Origin: Thamnaconus septentrionalis
Taxonomy: Eukaryota; Chordata; Actinopteri; Tetraodontiformes; Monacanthidae
DNA length: 64,000 nucleotides
Assembly: GCA_009823395.1 (NCBI GenBank)
Contig: CM020519.1
Span: forward strand, 2,666,001 to 2,730,000
Direction: 5' to 3'
In this document: one piece after another, positions 45,240 to 56,710 of the stretch
How positions within the stretch are numbered: the stretch's first letter is position 1
Layout: the number at the start of each line of letters is the position of its first letter
Notes under the pieces: generated by a model
What the model was told of the DNA's origin: nothing
Seen by the model: the letters and a program-made list of their open reading frames with translations, nothing else
Databases searched by the model: none
Position numbers and translations under genes: made by a program

Positions 45240-45289
<50 letters not shown>
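44954..45289. repeat. compound (AT)n/(ATAC)n/(GT)n repeat
   Basis: About 280 bases of alternating TATATA, ATACAC and ATGTGT blocks, then a short unique piece and a 50-base (GT)n run (45240-45289). Nearly pure alternating purine-pyrimidine, with many self-complementary blocks. Confidence 0.9.
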
Positions 45290-45290
<1 letters not shown>

Positions 45291-46643
45291 ACTGCGGCGA
45301 TGGTGAACAGTGCTTAACCTATGCAAATAGCTGCTGATTATTCATTAATGCATGTGGTGAACAGAAGACGTGAGGCCTGCGGTTTGTGCCCAGTGCTTTA
45401 TCTGTGTGTGTGTGTGTGTGTGTTGTACAAATCACACTCACTGCTGCAGACACACACACACACTCAGGGAGAGAGAGAGCGAGTGAGGGGGAGAGAGGGA
45501 AGCTGATAAAGTGGAGCAGGAAACGGACCAAACATGGGCACAGGTGACGCACAGAGGATACCCAGTTTCCATAGCAACAGGCAGGTGCAAGACACTGGGG
45601 GCTAATCTAGCGCTTCGATCTGCTGAGGCGAAACATTTGCATGCATATCACAGTGGTGCTCGGCCAACGCGCGCACACACACACACACACACAGTACATA
45701 TGTTCTATACACACACACATACATGGGCACTATAACAGCGTGATGAGAAGGTTAAAACACAGCAAGTCTCATCATGTTTTCTCTCTCTCACACACACACA
45801 ACCTTTAAACATCAATGCAGCCCTATGCTAACAACATTCATGTAGAGAAATAAAAAGAAATGAATGATAAGTTGCTTCATATTCACACTGGACTAGAAAA
45901 CCCAAACAACACAAACCAGTTTTCCAGGTTGATACAAGCCGCCACTTATTTCTTCAAATGAAAAAACACGACAACGTCCTAAACTGAACTGAGCGGTTGG
46001 ACTGCCTCCACTTTTCTGAGTTTCTATTTTTTGGCACCTTGGCATCTTTTAACTTTCTGACTGCCGTCTGTTTCTGGAAGCTCAGTGCGGGGTTTTTTTT
46101 TTTTGAACATTCCGCTGCCAAAAACAGCGGTTCTGATGAACCCGTTTGCACACTAAGTGAGGCTAAACGGTGCAGGACGAGCTTCTAGTCTGACCTCCTT
46201 ACATCACAGTGGCGTCGACGTGTGTCCGGTATATTTTCAGTGCCTCTCCTGCTGCTGCTGCTGCTGTTGTTTTTTGTTTTTCAGTTGTTGAGATGCAACA
46301 TGTCCCAATGTTACTTTTCCCTTTTTTTTTCTCTTTGGCTCTCTCTGGTCCTCTCGGCTCTCCGAGCACCTCAGAGTCGGTCATCGCACGGCGGCGCCGC
46401 CGCCCAGATCTCAGCTGTTCAAATATCAACACAGAGACGCACGCGCATTTTTGACACGCATCCGCTCCCGTGCACACGTGCGAGGCCGAGCGCGTGGTGC
46501 GCGCACACACTGTAGAGTTTGGCTGGCGGTGATGCGCCACTCACTTCCTGCGAGTTGGCCAGGAGGGACGTTAGATTCTGGGCCAGTGCTCCCTCGCAAC
46601 TTCTGCTGCGTCCGCTCAGCCTCCCCCCCTTCCCCATCCCCCT

Positions 46644-46664
46644 CCCCCCCCCCCCCCCCCCCCC
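46644..46664. repeat. C21 homopolymer
   Basis: A run of 21 cytosines. The length of such a run is unreliable in most sequencing data. Confidence 0.85.
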
Positions 46665-47018
46665 TGCTTCTACTTTCTCCCTGCGCATCGCATGCAACAC
46701 AAAACCCAATTTAAATTCACTTCTCGCAGCACCTCGCAAAACGGGCGTTTTGTGTGTATTTTAGTGGGATGAGACTCAGATGCTGGGTTATGTAACCTTT
46801 CTCCGCATCATGCGGCACCCTATTTTTATTCTTATTTGTTTATTTATTTTTATTTTTTTCATCCTGCTGTCCGGCTGCTGCGGCCGGCTCCATCCAGATC
46901 CAGTCTGCTTCGGTGTCTGGACACTCAGCTGTTTACACACACACACAGCTTCTGGCTTCTCTCTGAGGATGAGAAAATAGCCCCAGACTGAAGTGAAGTG
47001 AACTGAAGGAGAGAAAAG

Positions 47019-47026
<8 letters not shown>

Positions 47027-47085
<59 letters not shown>
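47027..47085. repeat. (AG)n microsatellite
   Basis: About 29 AG units, 35 bases before the G-rich minisatellite that follows. Confidence 0.95.
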
Positions 47086-47086
<1 letters not shown>

Positions 47087-47119
47087 GCAGCGTCTCACCT
47101 GTGAAATAGAAGAGGCCAA

Positions 47120-48062
47120 TGAAGTGCCGAGCTGCGGGTGGATGCAGGTGGATGCAGGTGGATGTGGGTGGATGTGGGTCTATGTGGGTGGATGTGGGTG
47201 GATGCGGGTGGATGTGGGTCTATGTGGGTGGATGTGGGTGGATGCGGGTGGATGTGGGTAGATGTGGGTGGATGTGGGTGGATGTGGGTCTATGCGGGTG
47301 GATGTGGGTGGATGTGGGAGGATGTGGGTCTATGTGGGAGGATGCGGGGTGGATGTGGGTCTATGTGGGTGGATGTGGGAGGATGTGGGTCTATGTGGGT
47401 GGATGTGGGAGGATGTGGGTCTATGTGGGTGGATGTGGGTCTATGTGGGTGGATGTGGGAGGATGTGGGTCTATGTGGGTGGATGTGGGTGGATGTGGGT
47501 CTATGTGGGTGGATGTGGGTGGATGTGGGTGGATGTGGGTCTATGTGGGTGGATGTGGGTGGATGTGGGTGGATGTGGGTCTATGTGGGTGGATGTGGGA
47601 GGATGTGGGTGGATGTGGGAGGATGTGGGTCTATGTGGGAGGATGTGGGTGGATGTGGGGAGGATCTATGGGTGGATGTGGGTGGATGTGGGTGGATGTG
47701 GGTGGATGTGGGTCTATGTGGGTGGATGTGGGTGGATGCGGGTGGGTGGATGGGTCTATGTGGGTGGATGTGGGAGGATGTGGGTGGATGTGGGAGGATG
47801 TGGGTCTATGTGGGAGGATGCGGGGTGGATGTGGGTCTATGTGGGTGGATGTGGGAGGATGTGGGTCTATGTGGGTGGATGGGGTGGATGTGGGAGGATG
47901 TGGGTCTATGTGGGAGGATGTGGGTCTATGTGGGTGGATGTGGGTCTATGCGGGTGGATGCGGGGTGGATGTGGGAGGATGCGGGTGGATGTGGGAGCAT
48001 GTGGGTGGATGTGGGAGCATGTGGGTGGATGCGGGTGGATGTGGGTGGATGCGGGTGGATGG
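47120..48062 (+). repeat. 10-bp G-rich minisatellite (GTGGATGTGG variants, about 94 copies)
   Basis: Tandem 10-base units. The main variants are GTGGATGTGG, GTCTATGTGG, GAGGATGTGG and GTGGATGCGG, arranged in higher-order blocks of 30-40 bases, with a few 1-base slips (for example near 47346 and 47826). Nearly every unit carries GGG, giving a long array of potential G-quadruplex on the plus strand. With no stop in the unit, all three plus frames stay open and give decapeptide repeats (for example MWVDVGGCGS). That is a property of the repeat, not evidence for a protein. Confidence 0.95.
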
Positions 48063-48795
48063 GCCTCTGACAAGCAGCCTCACCGACCGACCCCAGACCT
48101 CCAGTCGCACACTTATCAATGTCGCCGCCTGCTGCTGCTCTATCAATACCTCAATTATCAGATGGAATATCAACCCCCCTGCCCCCCCGCCCCTCCCTCC
48201 TGGCCTTGCCCCCGTCATGCAGGTGCTCTGTCTCCTATTGATTGGCTCACAGTTCAGAGCTGCGGGTGAACACGGCCGCCGTCCATGATCCCTGGTTGCA
48301 TTTAAAGGCCCGCCCACCTTCTTTTTTTTATTTTTTTATTTTTTCCAAATAGATTGTTTGTCCTCTTTTCCAGATGGATACATGGATTAAATTAATGGGA
48401 TTTGGGGGGTTTAGTCTGGTGCTTTGTTAAATTAGGGAGCTCTTCCACTGGGATTACTGGGAGGAGCAGGAAGGTCGCGGCACAGCAAGAGTCTCACAGT
48501 AGATTGGAAACAGATGGAAGCATTGGCTTCTTATGCAGGTAGAAAATTCACAGTCGATTTCTGAACAATTGATTTTTTTTTTGATTTTTTTTAGTGCAGC
48601 TTCATCTTCGAGGACGTTTGGCTCGTTTGAGGAAAAACAACGAGCAGCCGGACGAGAAAAAAAACACTGACAGGTTGAACGTGACGCCGTCCATTGTTGA
48701 CATTTGTGTGCGAGGCTCCGTCATGACAGAGATGAGACGGAGCGAGCCGAGCGTGTTGGGCCGAGTGACTCAGGACTGATAGGGGGAGAGAGAGA

Positions 48796-48854
<59 letters not shown>

Positions 48855-48940
48855 TCGGAGTTTAGTGCTGAGTCACAGCAGCAGCAGCAGCTGCTGCTGC
48901 ATCACCCTCCCAAACACAGCCACCATCCTGCCCTCCCCCA

Positions 48941-48981
<41 letters not shown>

Positions 48982-49079
48982 GTGTGTGTGTTATCTCCAG
49001 CATCCTGCATTAGTCTCAGCCGATCCCACTTTGTCACACCTCCTGCTTTTTAGCTCGTCGTCCTCGCTGCTTGATTTTT

Positions 49080-49161
<82 letters not shown>

Positions 49162-50219
49162 CCTCTGCACCCTTCTCACCTCCTCCGTGAAGTTTAATTA
49201 GGAAGAAAACCAGGAGCGCAGGAGATCAGAGTGCAGCAGCTTGTCTGCGACACGCTCGATAATGCGTCGGCTAATCTTCTCGTCTGCTCACTGCAACACC
49301 CCCCCCCACGACCCTCCTCCACACACACACACACACACACACACACTGACCGTGAGACAGGGCAATGCTCAGGTCAATATCGTACCGCTAAAAACTTCGC
49401 GCTGCCCTTTAATCTTTGCAAAAATTAAGAAATAAATAAAAAACCTGAACTTGAGCAGCCAGCAGACTTTAAAGGCTGAGATGAAGAAAGAGATGAAGAT
49501 GTGGAATAAGAAGGGATGAGAAGATGTAAAAGGCTGTCGACGCCTCTCCATCTCCCTTGAAAAGTTTCTTTGCCGTCTCGGTCAAAAAAAAAAAAAGAGA
49601 GAGAGAAGAAAGAAAGAAAATCCACAGGCCCGAAATTTATGAACGTGCAGTTTTGAAGGTTTCATCCGAATCATCCGAAGCTGCTCAGCGGAGGATAAAA
49701 TGTGGCAGATAAGCGGCGGCGTTGCCAGGGGGACGTTTGCAGCATTAAGCCGACAATGGCTGGTTCACACCGCTGATAACCCTGTTAGACAGCAGATAAG
49801 GTTGCTTTTTACTTTAAACCCTCTCTGTATTAGTAGAGTGGTGTTTCAGAATGGGATTAGGACGATTCTAATGAGTCATTTTCTCTCCAAAGTAGATCTG
49901 GAGCTCTGGAGGAAGCTTCTTTTTTTTTTTCTGGGGTTGAATTAGTTCATAAGTTTCTAGTCGGTTTTGACGAGGCACAGAAAGAGCAGCTGAAGAGCAG
50001 CAGTGACGAGGCTGAACAGAAAAAACCACAACCCTGCAGCTGCCGTGACACCTTCCCACCCACCCATTCATTCACCAACTCTGTCAATGAATGAATGAAT
50101 GAGTTACCAGCAGATTCACACACACACACACACACACACAGACTCACACTCCTCTCCCCCTGCTGACATACATGATGTAGCGACTCTGCCTCTCCTCCTC
50201 CCTCCCCCTCCCTCCTCTG
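48063..50219. other. intergenic DNA upstream of snap25, left part
   Basis: No gene seen. Main repeats are (GA)n at about 48787-48846, (CA)n running into (GT)n at about 48943-48990, and the 39-unit (CA)n below. The unique stretch 48063-48330 is GC-rich. Confidence 0.5.
49082..49159. repeat. (CA)39 microsatellite
   Basis: About 78 bases of uninterrupted CA, the longest pure dinucleotide tract in the window. Confidence 0.95.
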
Positions 50220-50540
50220 GCTCTCCTCTCCAGAATGGATTTTTCATGCAGCGCTATGATAATCATTAATTTCGGAGACAGGTCCGCTTCAGAGCAATTC
50301 AACACACATTTGTCACAGTGCCAGGCAGGCCGGGCCGGGCCGGGCCGGGCCGAGCTGAGCAGGGAGGGAGAGCGGGCGTGGAGGACGCTGCCTCGCCTGT
50401 AATTAGAGGAGGAACCTCGTCTGTAATTAGGGGGCGAGAAGGGGGGATCTGCCGGTTCATTTAGCTCGACTGCCAGGAAATTAAACGCTGCTTAATTATG
50501 CAGCGTTCGTTTAACTCTGACTGTCCGACAACCGTCGGTG
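50220..50540. promoter_or_regulatory. candidate regulatory element upstream of snap25
   Basis: Non-repetitive sequence with GATAATCATTAATTTCGG, CTGTAATTAGAGGAGG, TAATTAGGGGG and CTGCTTAATTATGCAGC, surrounding a short (GGGCC)n run at about 50331-50352. The homeodomain-type motif density and lack of simple repeats stand out from the neighbourhood. Conservation is unverified. Confidence 0.3.
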
Positions 50541-52479
50541 CCATCGAGACGTCCGTCCTTCACTTCCTCCGCTCGCTCGCTCGCTCGCTCACCCGGTGAC
50601 GTCACAAAGGGCACTGATGCCTAGATCTCATCGGTTAGTAGCCACACCCCCAGCCAGGTAAGTGGCTCCGCCCTCTTAGACCACCGGCTTCTTTTTTTTC
50701 ACCCTTAGAAAACACCTGGAAGGATGCAACGAAACAGGAAGTAAAAACCTGCTGTTTTAGCCACCAGGCTGCAAACAGAGGGCTAAATATGCTGTTTTCT
50801 AGAGAGCTGTTGAGTGTTTTTTCAAGGGGACAATAATCTTTGGGGTGAAAAATGTGTATCTGAAAAACATAGATGCACACCCACCTCACCGTGAAAACCA
50901 CCGATCACTGGCAGTTCATCGCTTCCAGTTTCTGTCCATGACGAGACTTCACTGGAGGTTTGTTTTTGTTTTGTGCTTTTATTTTTAGCTCTGTGACAAA
51001 GAGGTTGTTGCTTTTCCTGCAAGGTCAACTCACTCCCCCACCCCCTCACCCCTCCCCCGCCCCTCCTCTCCAGCAGACACCAGACTGTCAGGGTTGTGCT
51101 GACAAGCAGGAGTTGATGTGTTTGTCTGCCAAAAAAAAAAACCCTGCAGAGACAAAAAAAAAAAATTCCCACCAGCAAAACTTCGACACAAAGAGGTTGG
51201 AAGCACAACAGAGCAGCCGAGAGCGTCGCAGCGTTCTCAACCTGGACGTAAACAACAAACGCAGCGTTGACCCTCATCGCTCTCAAGCTAAAATATCGAC
51301 TGGAGGAGGCAAAAATGGCACTGGTGGTTGTATATTTCAGAACACTAGGGGCAGTGTTGCCACTGTTTTGAAAACTCTTCTTCTACTGAAAATGTGTTTT
51401 TTAGAGCAAACTGCAAATATAGACGACCTTAGATTTTGCTGCTCATAAATAGAACAAATGATTTTATTAATGCCACATTGGGAAAATTTACATCATCACA
51501 GCATCAATATTGTGCAAAGAGAAGAACAAATATATTAATTGAAAAGAAATAAAGAGATAAAAGAAAAGAAAATATTTAGATGGTAAGAAAGGAAAAAAAC
51601 AAACAAGACATCGAAAATCTTATGGACAGTTGGACAATTTACAAGTTGTCTACATTATATGGACAAATAAATAAGTGTTTCATTGCTGAGAGAATTTGAT
51701 GCATGAACTCAGCAAACCGGCTGTTTCCTACAACTGGGTACATGCAGAGCCAGTTTATTGTGGCTGCTGGATGAACTCAGCACTGGGAACCAGCAACACG
51801 CAGGTGTCTGGCCGGAAACGGTTAAATCGCACCAGCCGCCCATGCAGAGCTCCGGCTGGAATCCTGCTGACTAAGGCCGGGGGCAACTTTGTGAACAGTG
51901 ACGGTGCATTCCCCCCCCCGCCCCCCCACACCAGCGTCTATAGATTTTGGCAGAAGACGTGGAAAACACACAAACATCCAGATTGCGTGAGCTCGCGCTT
52001 CAGTGCTGAGGACGCCTCCATGTCCGCCTTTACCTGCCCCTCCACCTCCAGCTCCACCTTCAACTCCACCTTCACCTTCACCATCCTGCAGCAGCAGCAG
52101 CAGCTGGATCAGAGGTCACACATTTAAACTGGTGGAACAATCACACTGCCACACTGTCAAGCCTGTTCTAGCAGCAGCAGCAGCAGCAGCAACAAAGAAG
52201 TGGAAACAGACGCATTAATTAAAAGGAAAAAAAAAAAAAAAAAAAGGCAGAGTCATAAAAATCCCACTCAGTCCAAACTGGATTAAACCACCCTGTGTGT
52301 GTGTCACGACGAAGGGATGGACGCACAAAAGAGAGAGAGAGCGAGAGAGAGAAATCACACAACCACATCCATCCATCCATCCATAGGCAGCACGTGCAGC
52401 GGCTGCCCATCTGAACAACGTGCCTCTAAAAAAAAAAAAAAAAACAAACCTCTGTTTGGCAGATATCTATTAAAAGCCG
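50541..52479. other. intergenic DNA upstream of snap25, right part
   Basis: No gene seen. The segment 50630-50800 contains phrases shared with other places in the window (CCAGCCAGGT..GGCTCCGCCC near 24070; AAACAGAGGGCTAAATA near 25475). It is probably a further decayed interspersed repeat. Short CAG runs occur near 52089 and 52171. Confidence 0.45.
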
Positions 52480-52615
52480 CTTGCTGACGTCAAAAGTGTC
52501 CGCCATCTTTGACGGGGAGCTGCACCCCCCCTGCTGCTCCCCTCCTTCCTCACCCCCTCCCTCCCCATTGAAGAAGCGAAGAGGAGGACCGACGCGCAGT
52601 GCCTTTGCAGCAGCG
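52480..52615 (+). promoter_or_regulatory. candidate snap25 promoter with CRE
   Basis: A perfect CRE palindrome, TGACGTCA, lies at 52485-52492, followed by a YY1-like GCCATCTT (about 52502-52509). GC-rich sequence leads into the probable first exon. No TATA box is evident, in keeping with a GC-rich neuronal promoter. The start site is not fixed. Confidence 0.5.
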
Positions 52616-52746
52616 GCAGCAGCTTCGCAGTCAGTCAGTCAGTCAGTCAGTCAGCGGCGCGACGAACGGAGGCTGCGCTCGGTTTTGCGGCTGAGAGACG
52701 GACATTTGCTACCGAAGTGAGCGCGGGCCACCGACATCTGGCGCAG
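52616..52746 (+). other. snap25: probable snap25 untranslated exon 1
   Basis: GC-rich sequence including (CAGT)n ends at a strong donor, GCGCAG/GTGAGC (exon end 52746). The next recognised exon downstream on this strand is snap25 coding exon 2. SNAP25 genes have an untranslated first exon, and an RE1-like site lies 0.5 kb into the following intron. The 5' boundary is arbitrary. A weaker donor (GAA/GTGAGC) lies at 52716/52717. Confidence 0.5.
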
Positions 52747-53270
52747 GTGAGCGCGCGGGGACCTTTTTTGTTCTAATATTATGTATCATTATCATTTTGA
52801 CTAATATTGCTTAATCTCGTTGCTCCACCACCACCACCACCGTCTTCTTCCTGCTTCTGTCTCGGGATCGAGCGCTTCTCCAGTGCGGCGGTGGTGGTGG
52901 TGGTGATGGTGATGATGATGGTGGGGAATTCATCTTTGGCGCAGTGAAGCAGAGCCTCTGTTTGATGTTGTTTGTGTTTGTTATTTCCCGCTGCTGCTGA
53001 TTCTCACTGCTGCAACTGAAACCATCATCCTGACGCGGCTGTTTTGCGGATGTGTGCGTGCGGGAGATGGAAGTGGGGGGACGTGCTGATGTCGGTGGTG
53101 GTGGTGGTGGTGGTGGGGAGTGGGGTTTTTGGGGGGTGGGGGGGTGGAGTGGTGGTAGGGCGATGCGTGACCTCGCGCTGCTGGTGGATGTAAGAAAACG
53201 CGCAGTGGCTGCGGCGAGCGGAAATGCGTGCAGGAGATGTGGGCGGGTTTTCTTTTCTTTCCCTTTCAGC

Positions 53271-53291
53271 TTCAGCACCTCGGACAGCGGC
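53271..53291 (+). promoter_or_regulatory. RE1/NRSE-like REST-binding site in snap25 intron 1
   Basis: The left half-site TTCAGCACC and right half-site GGACAGCGGC have canonical spacing. They match the 21-base RE1 consensus at 19 positions, with mismatches in the spacer and near the 3' end. RE1 sites recruit REST and silence neuronal genes outside neurons. The site lies 525 bases after the predicted exon 1 donor of a synaptic gene, which supports both calls. Binding itself is inferred. Confidence 0.75.
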
Positions 53292-54862
53292 GGTGCGGAA
53301 CCCGCTGTCACCGAACCGCCGCATCGACGTGTGGAGGTGTGGCGGTGGGGGAGGAGGGGGGGATGGGGGCTCTGAGCCGGGAGGGTGTTGCTGCTGCTGA
53401 GGATGAAGATGGTGAAGATGATGAGGATGGTGGTGCTGTTGCTTCGGCTGTTGCTGCTCTGATGTCGCAGAATCAGGCGCAAATAAAGAGATCAGCGGCA
53501 CGTTATTGTGAGGGTGGAGGAGGGGTGGGTGGTGGTGGGGGTGGGGGTACTGATTGCACTCGGTGTGAGGAAGATGATGGAGGAGAAATAGTAAACTGCG
53601 CCACGGTGAAGACGGAGGGAGGAGGGAAGCTGATATAAACAGCAGGGGGGGGGGGGGGTGGCAGCCGTGATCAGACTCAATGGCTGCGTCGCTCTTTGAT
53701 GTCTGAGTATCTACCCCCCCCCCTCCTCTTTTTTTCATCTATTGACGCGGGAGAAAAAATTTCTTTGCGCCACAAAAGCGCGAAAGGAGGAATGTGGCGG
53801 GAATGAAGGAGGAGGGGGAGGGGGAGGAGCTGTGCGGGGGAGGACCGCGGTGAAACCCGCACTATGACACCCATCCACCACCCCCCTCGCCCCCCCTCCA
53901 CCCCCCAACGTCGTCCCATTCATCCAGCCAGCCGTCTCCTCCTCCGTCAGCCCCGCACGCGCTCTCCTTGTCCCCCACCCCCACACCCTCACGCGCATCG
54001 CGGCTGCTGCGGGGGGGAAGCTCTCGTCTCGTGTAGAACCCGCGGGGAGCAGGCGCGAGCCACATGTGCGCTCCCACTTGTCTATTTATTATTTATTTAC
54101 GCCGCACATGCGCGTTTTTCTGTGACACTCTTGATTAATTATGATAAATAACCCCCCCCAACAGCCCCTTCAGCCAATTAAAACAGAACACATAACGGCG
54201 CGTGACTTGGGGAGAGTCGTCCTCGCGCCGCCCTGCTTCTTCCTGACGCAGACAGCGAGCCGCGCTCGAGGTGTGACGATGCGGCAGATCAGATAGCAGA
54301 GCCGCTATTGATCTGTGGCGCACCTGGAATTTTTTTCACCCTGTTTTTTTTTTTCACCCTGTCTTTCTTCCTACAAACGGCCACAGGGGGCAGTAGGGTG
54401 ACAAAACCAGAGGGGGGGGGTCGCTGGAAGATTCCAGAGGCTTTATGATTTAAATAAATAAAATTCCTGCGGTGGGTTTGTTGTCACTCTGGCGCCGCTG
54501 ATCTGATGCGAAGCTACAAGCGCGACAGTCAGAGCTGCAGTTCCATCAATGGCCTGCGGGCTCCGACGAATGGAAGCGACAGATCAGAGCCCTGAGCGAA
54601 GCAAACGGAGGCTGGACGCAAAGCAAAGGAAGCTCCAGTAGCTCCCGACCGCTCCGCCACATCAACGTCACAAGGGTTCCGACCGGTTGGGCCGCAGAGG
54701 GGGGGGTGAGGGAGGGGGGCGGGGTGGCGGGGTGGGGGTGGGGTGAGGAGAGCCTGTGAGAGGAGATAACGAGGATGACTCAACACCGTCGCCATCCGCT
54801 GACCGTTTCCCAGAAACACCCAGGTGTTCGTCTCCAGGGAGCTGTCGACACAGACGGACGTG

Positions 54863-54898
54863 TTGTGTTGTGTTGTGTTGTGTTGTGTTGTGTTGTGT
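54863..54898. repeat. (TGTTG)n pentanucleotide repeat
   Basis: About seven TGTTG units in snap25 intron 1. Confidence 0.9.
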
Positions 54899-56275
54899 AA
54901 TTTCCCGCTGAAGCCGCACAGTAATTCTCACGTCCCGAATGAGCTGAATTTCTCCGTCTGCCTCGTCTTTAACCAAAACCAAGCGGCCAAAATCCCAATG
55001 TAAACAAAGGAACCGTCGCAGAAGAACGCCGATCCATTCATCTTTTCAGTCGGAGGTCTTTGTTGACGCTCCACTGAACAAAGGGAGAGCATTACAAACA
55101 AAAATGAAAATCCTGCTGAGTCACCCTTCTCTTACACGGCGCCTAGACTGAACAAAATGCAGAGCGCAATTTCTTCAAGCAACACGTCAAAAAAAAAAAA
55201 AAATCTCCCCTACTGAGAGCTGAGACTATAGCAGCCCGTTAAGCCTCTCCCCGAAAAACATAGGGAAAAAAATCATCAGGGCAAAAGTGTCTTGTGTCGT
55301 AAAAAAACTTTTTTTTTTAGCCTTAAATGCTAAATATTTGTGCTACGTAAGCCAGTCAAAAGATTCACACCAGAAGAAATGAATTTGTTTAGACAAATCA
55401 TCAGTTTCTGGATGTTAAAATGTCAAGGACATCTTAGCTATAGCTTATTAGCTTAGCTTAGGATAGGATATAGAGCTTGGAATCTGTCCCAAAGCTAGGC
55501 TAAGCTAATAGTTAAAGGTGAAAAGTAGAAAAATTTGATTTTTTTTTAACATTTACAAGAGCTAATAATAGATAATTAGGCTAATAGCAGCAGCTGAGGA
55601 CGGCAAGGTGCTGGCTATCTTCCTGTCTGAGCTAAAGCTAAGCTAAAGGGCTACATTTATTTAGCATTTAGGCACACACACACACACACACACACACAGT
55701 GTCGATTTCAGGCGCCAGCAGTGTCGAGGTTGTTCAGAGAAGAAGAACAGTTTGTTTCCCTCCTGCCGAGACTGAAAGTCATGGAACCCCAGCGAGTCAG
55801 AGGATGAAAGTCGGAGCCAAGCGTGTGTTTGGGTTTTTGTTTGTTTGTTTGTTTGTTTTCCGTCCAGTCAGCCCTCGCGGGACGACCTCTCGCTTTCTCG
55901 CCGAGCAATAAAAAAAAAAACAGGAACAAAATGGCGGCGGCGCAGCCGGAGGAGTGAAAGCACAGGGAATCCAAGCAGGACGACAATCTGCTGCTTTTAT
56001 ACCAGCGTCTTTTCCAGGCTTCTGATGCAGCCGTGCGGGAATTAAAAGTGCGTTATTTGGCTGTGACTGCACTGTCAGTGCGGTTTGCACCTTCTCACAG
56101 ACAGGAAGGAGGAGTCGCTCCGCCACCTGCAGGCAGTCCCTCTCTCTCTCTCTCTCCAGCCATCTGTCCTCCCTCCTGGACGAACCTCCTTGTGACTAAC
56201 AGAAAGTGGGAACGAGCCGCATCGGAACGTCGGACCTGGGACACACAGTCGAGACGCAAAACTCAGATCCCTGTC

Positions 56276-56311
<36 letters not shown>

Positions 56312-56374
56312 CATGCGTGTGTGCGCGCGCACAGCGCACCGGGTTCGAATGACGCACATTGATCTGCAGCTTCA

Positions 56375-56710
56375 AACCGGCCCCCCAGTGTCCAAGATGG
56401 CGGCCCATTCCGAACACACAGCAGCTCGTACGACGTGGCGACGTCACGCTGGGAATGAACTCTTTTCTGATGATTTTCTGGCCTTTATTGACTAAAAGAC
56501 CATAACTAAAAATCTACAATAGAAAGATTTGCAGTGATTGGTGTGTCAGGTCACAGTCGTCCTGTCAGCCGTTTTCAAGGCCTTTATTTTTGTATTGCGG
56601 TCTATGGGGAAAAAAATGCTTTTGGGCCCAAGGGATTTTTTTTCTGCTGCAGTACCTCAAGTGGCCACTGGGAAAAATCGACACGCCGCCATATTGCCAG
56701 TCCGGTATCC
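56375..56710 (+). repeat. dispersed short repeat, copy 3 (longest)
   Basis: Core at 56571-56697: TTTTCAAGGCCTTTATT, TTTGTATTGCGGTCTATGGG, GGGCCCAAGGGATTTTTT, CTGCTGCAGTACCTCAAGTGG, CCACTGGGAAAAATCGACAC and GCCGCCATATTG. Upstream, AAGATGGCGGCCCATTCCG and ACGACGTGGCGACGTCACG probably belong to the same unit. The ends and any target-site duplication could not be fixed. Confidence 0.75.

Larger units (their letters stand above)
42339..47118. other. repeat-dense intergenic DNA
   Basis: No gene seen. It carries (GT)n-(GA)n at about 43494-43559, GAGGAG runs near 44060, a CTG tract, a long AT/AC compound repeat, a C run, and (AG)n at 47027-47085. CpG-containing unique sequence at about 46370-46740 might be regulatory. 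A possible RFX X-box-like string lies at 45565-45578. Confidence 0.5.

Noticed and set aside
47119..48288. Long plus-strand open frames (over 300 codons) with MWVDVGGCG-type repeats
   Set aside because: The 10-bp minisatellite lacks stops in all three frames. The peptide is only the repeat translated, with no start context, introns or homology.
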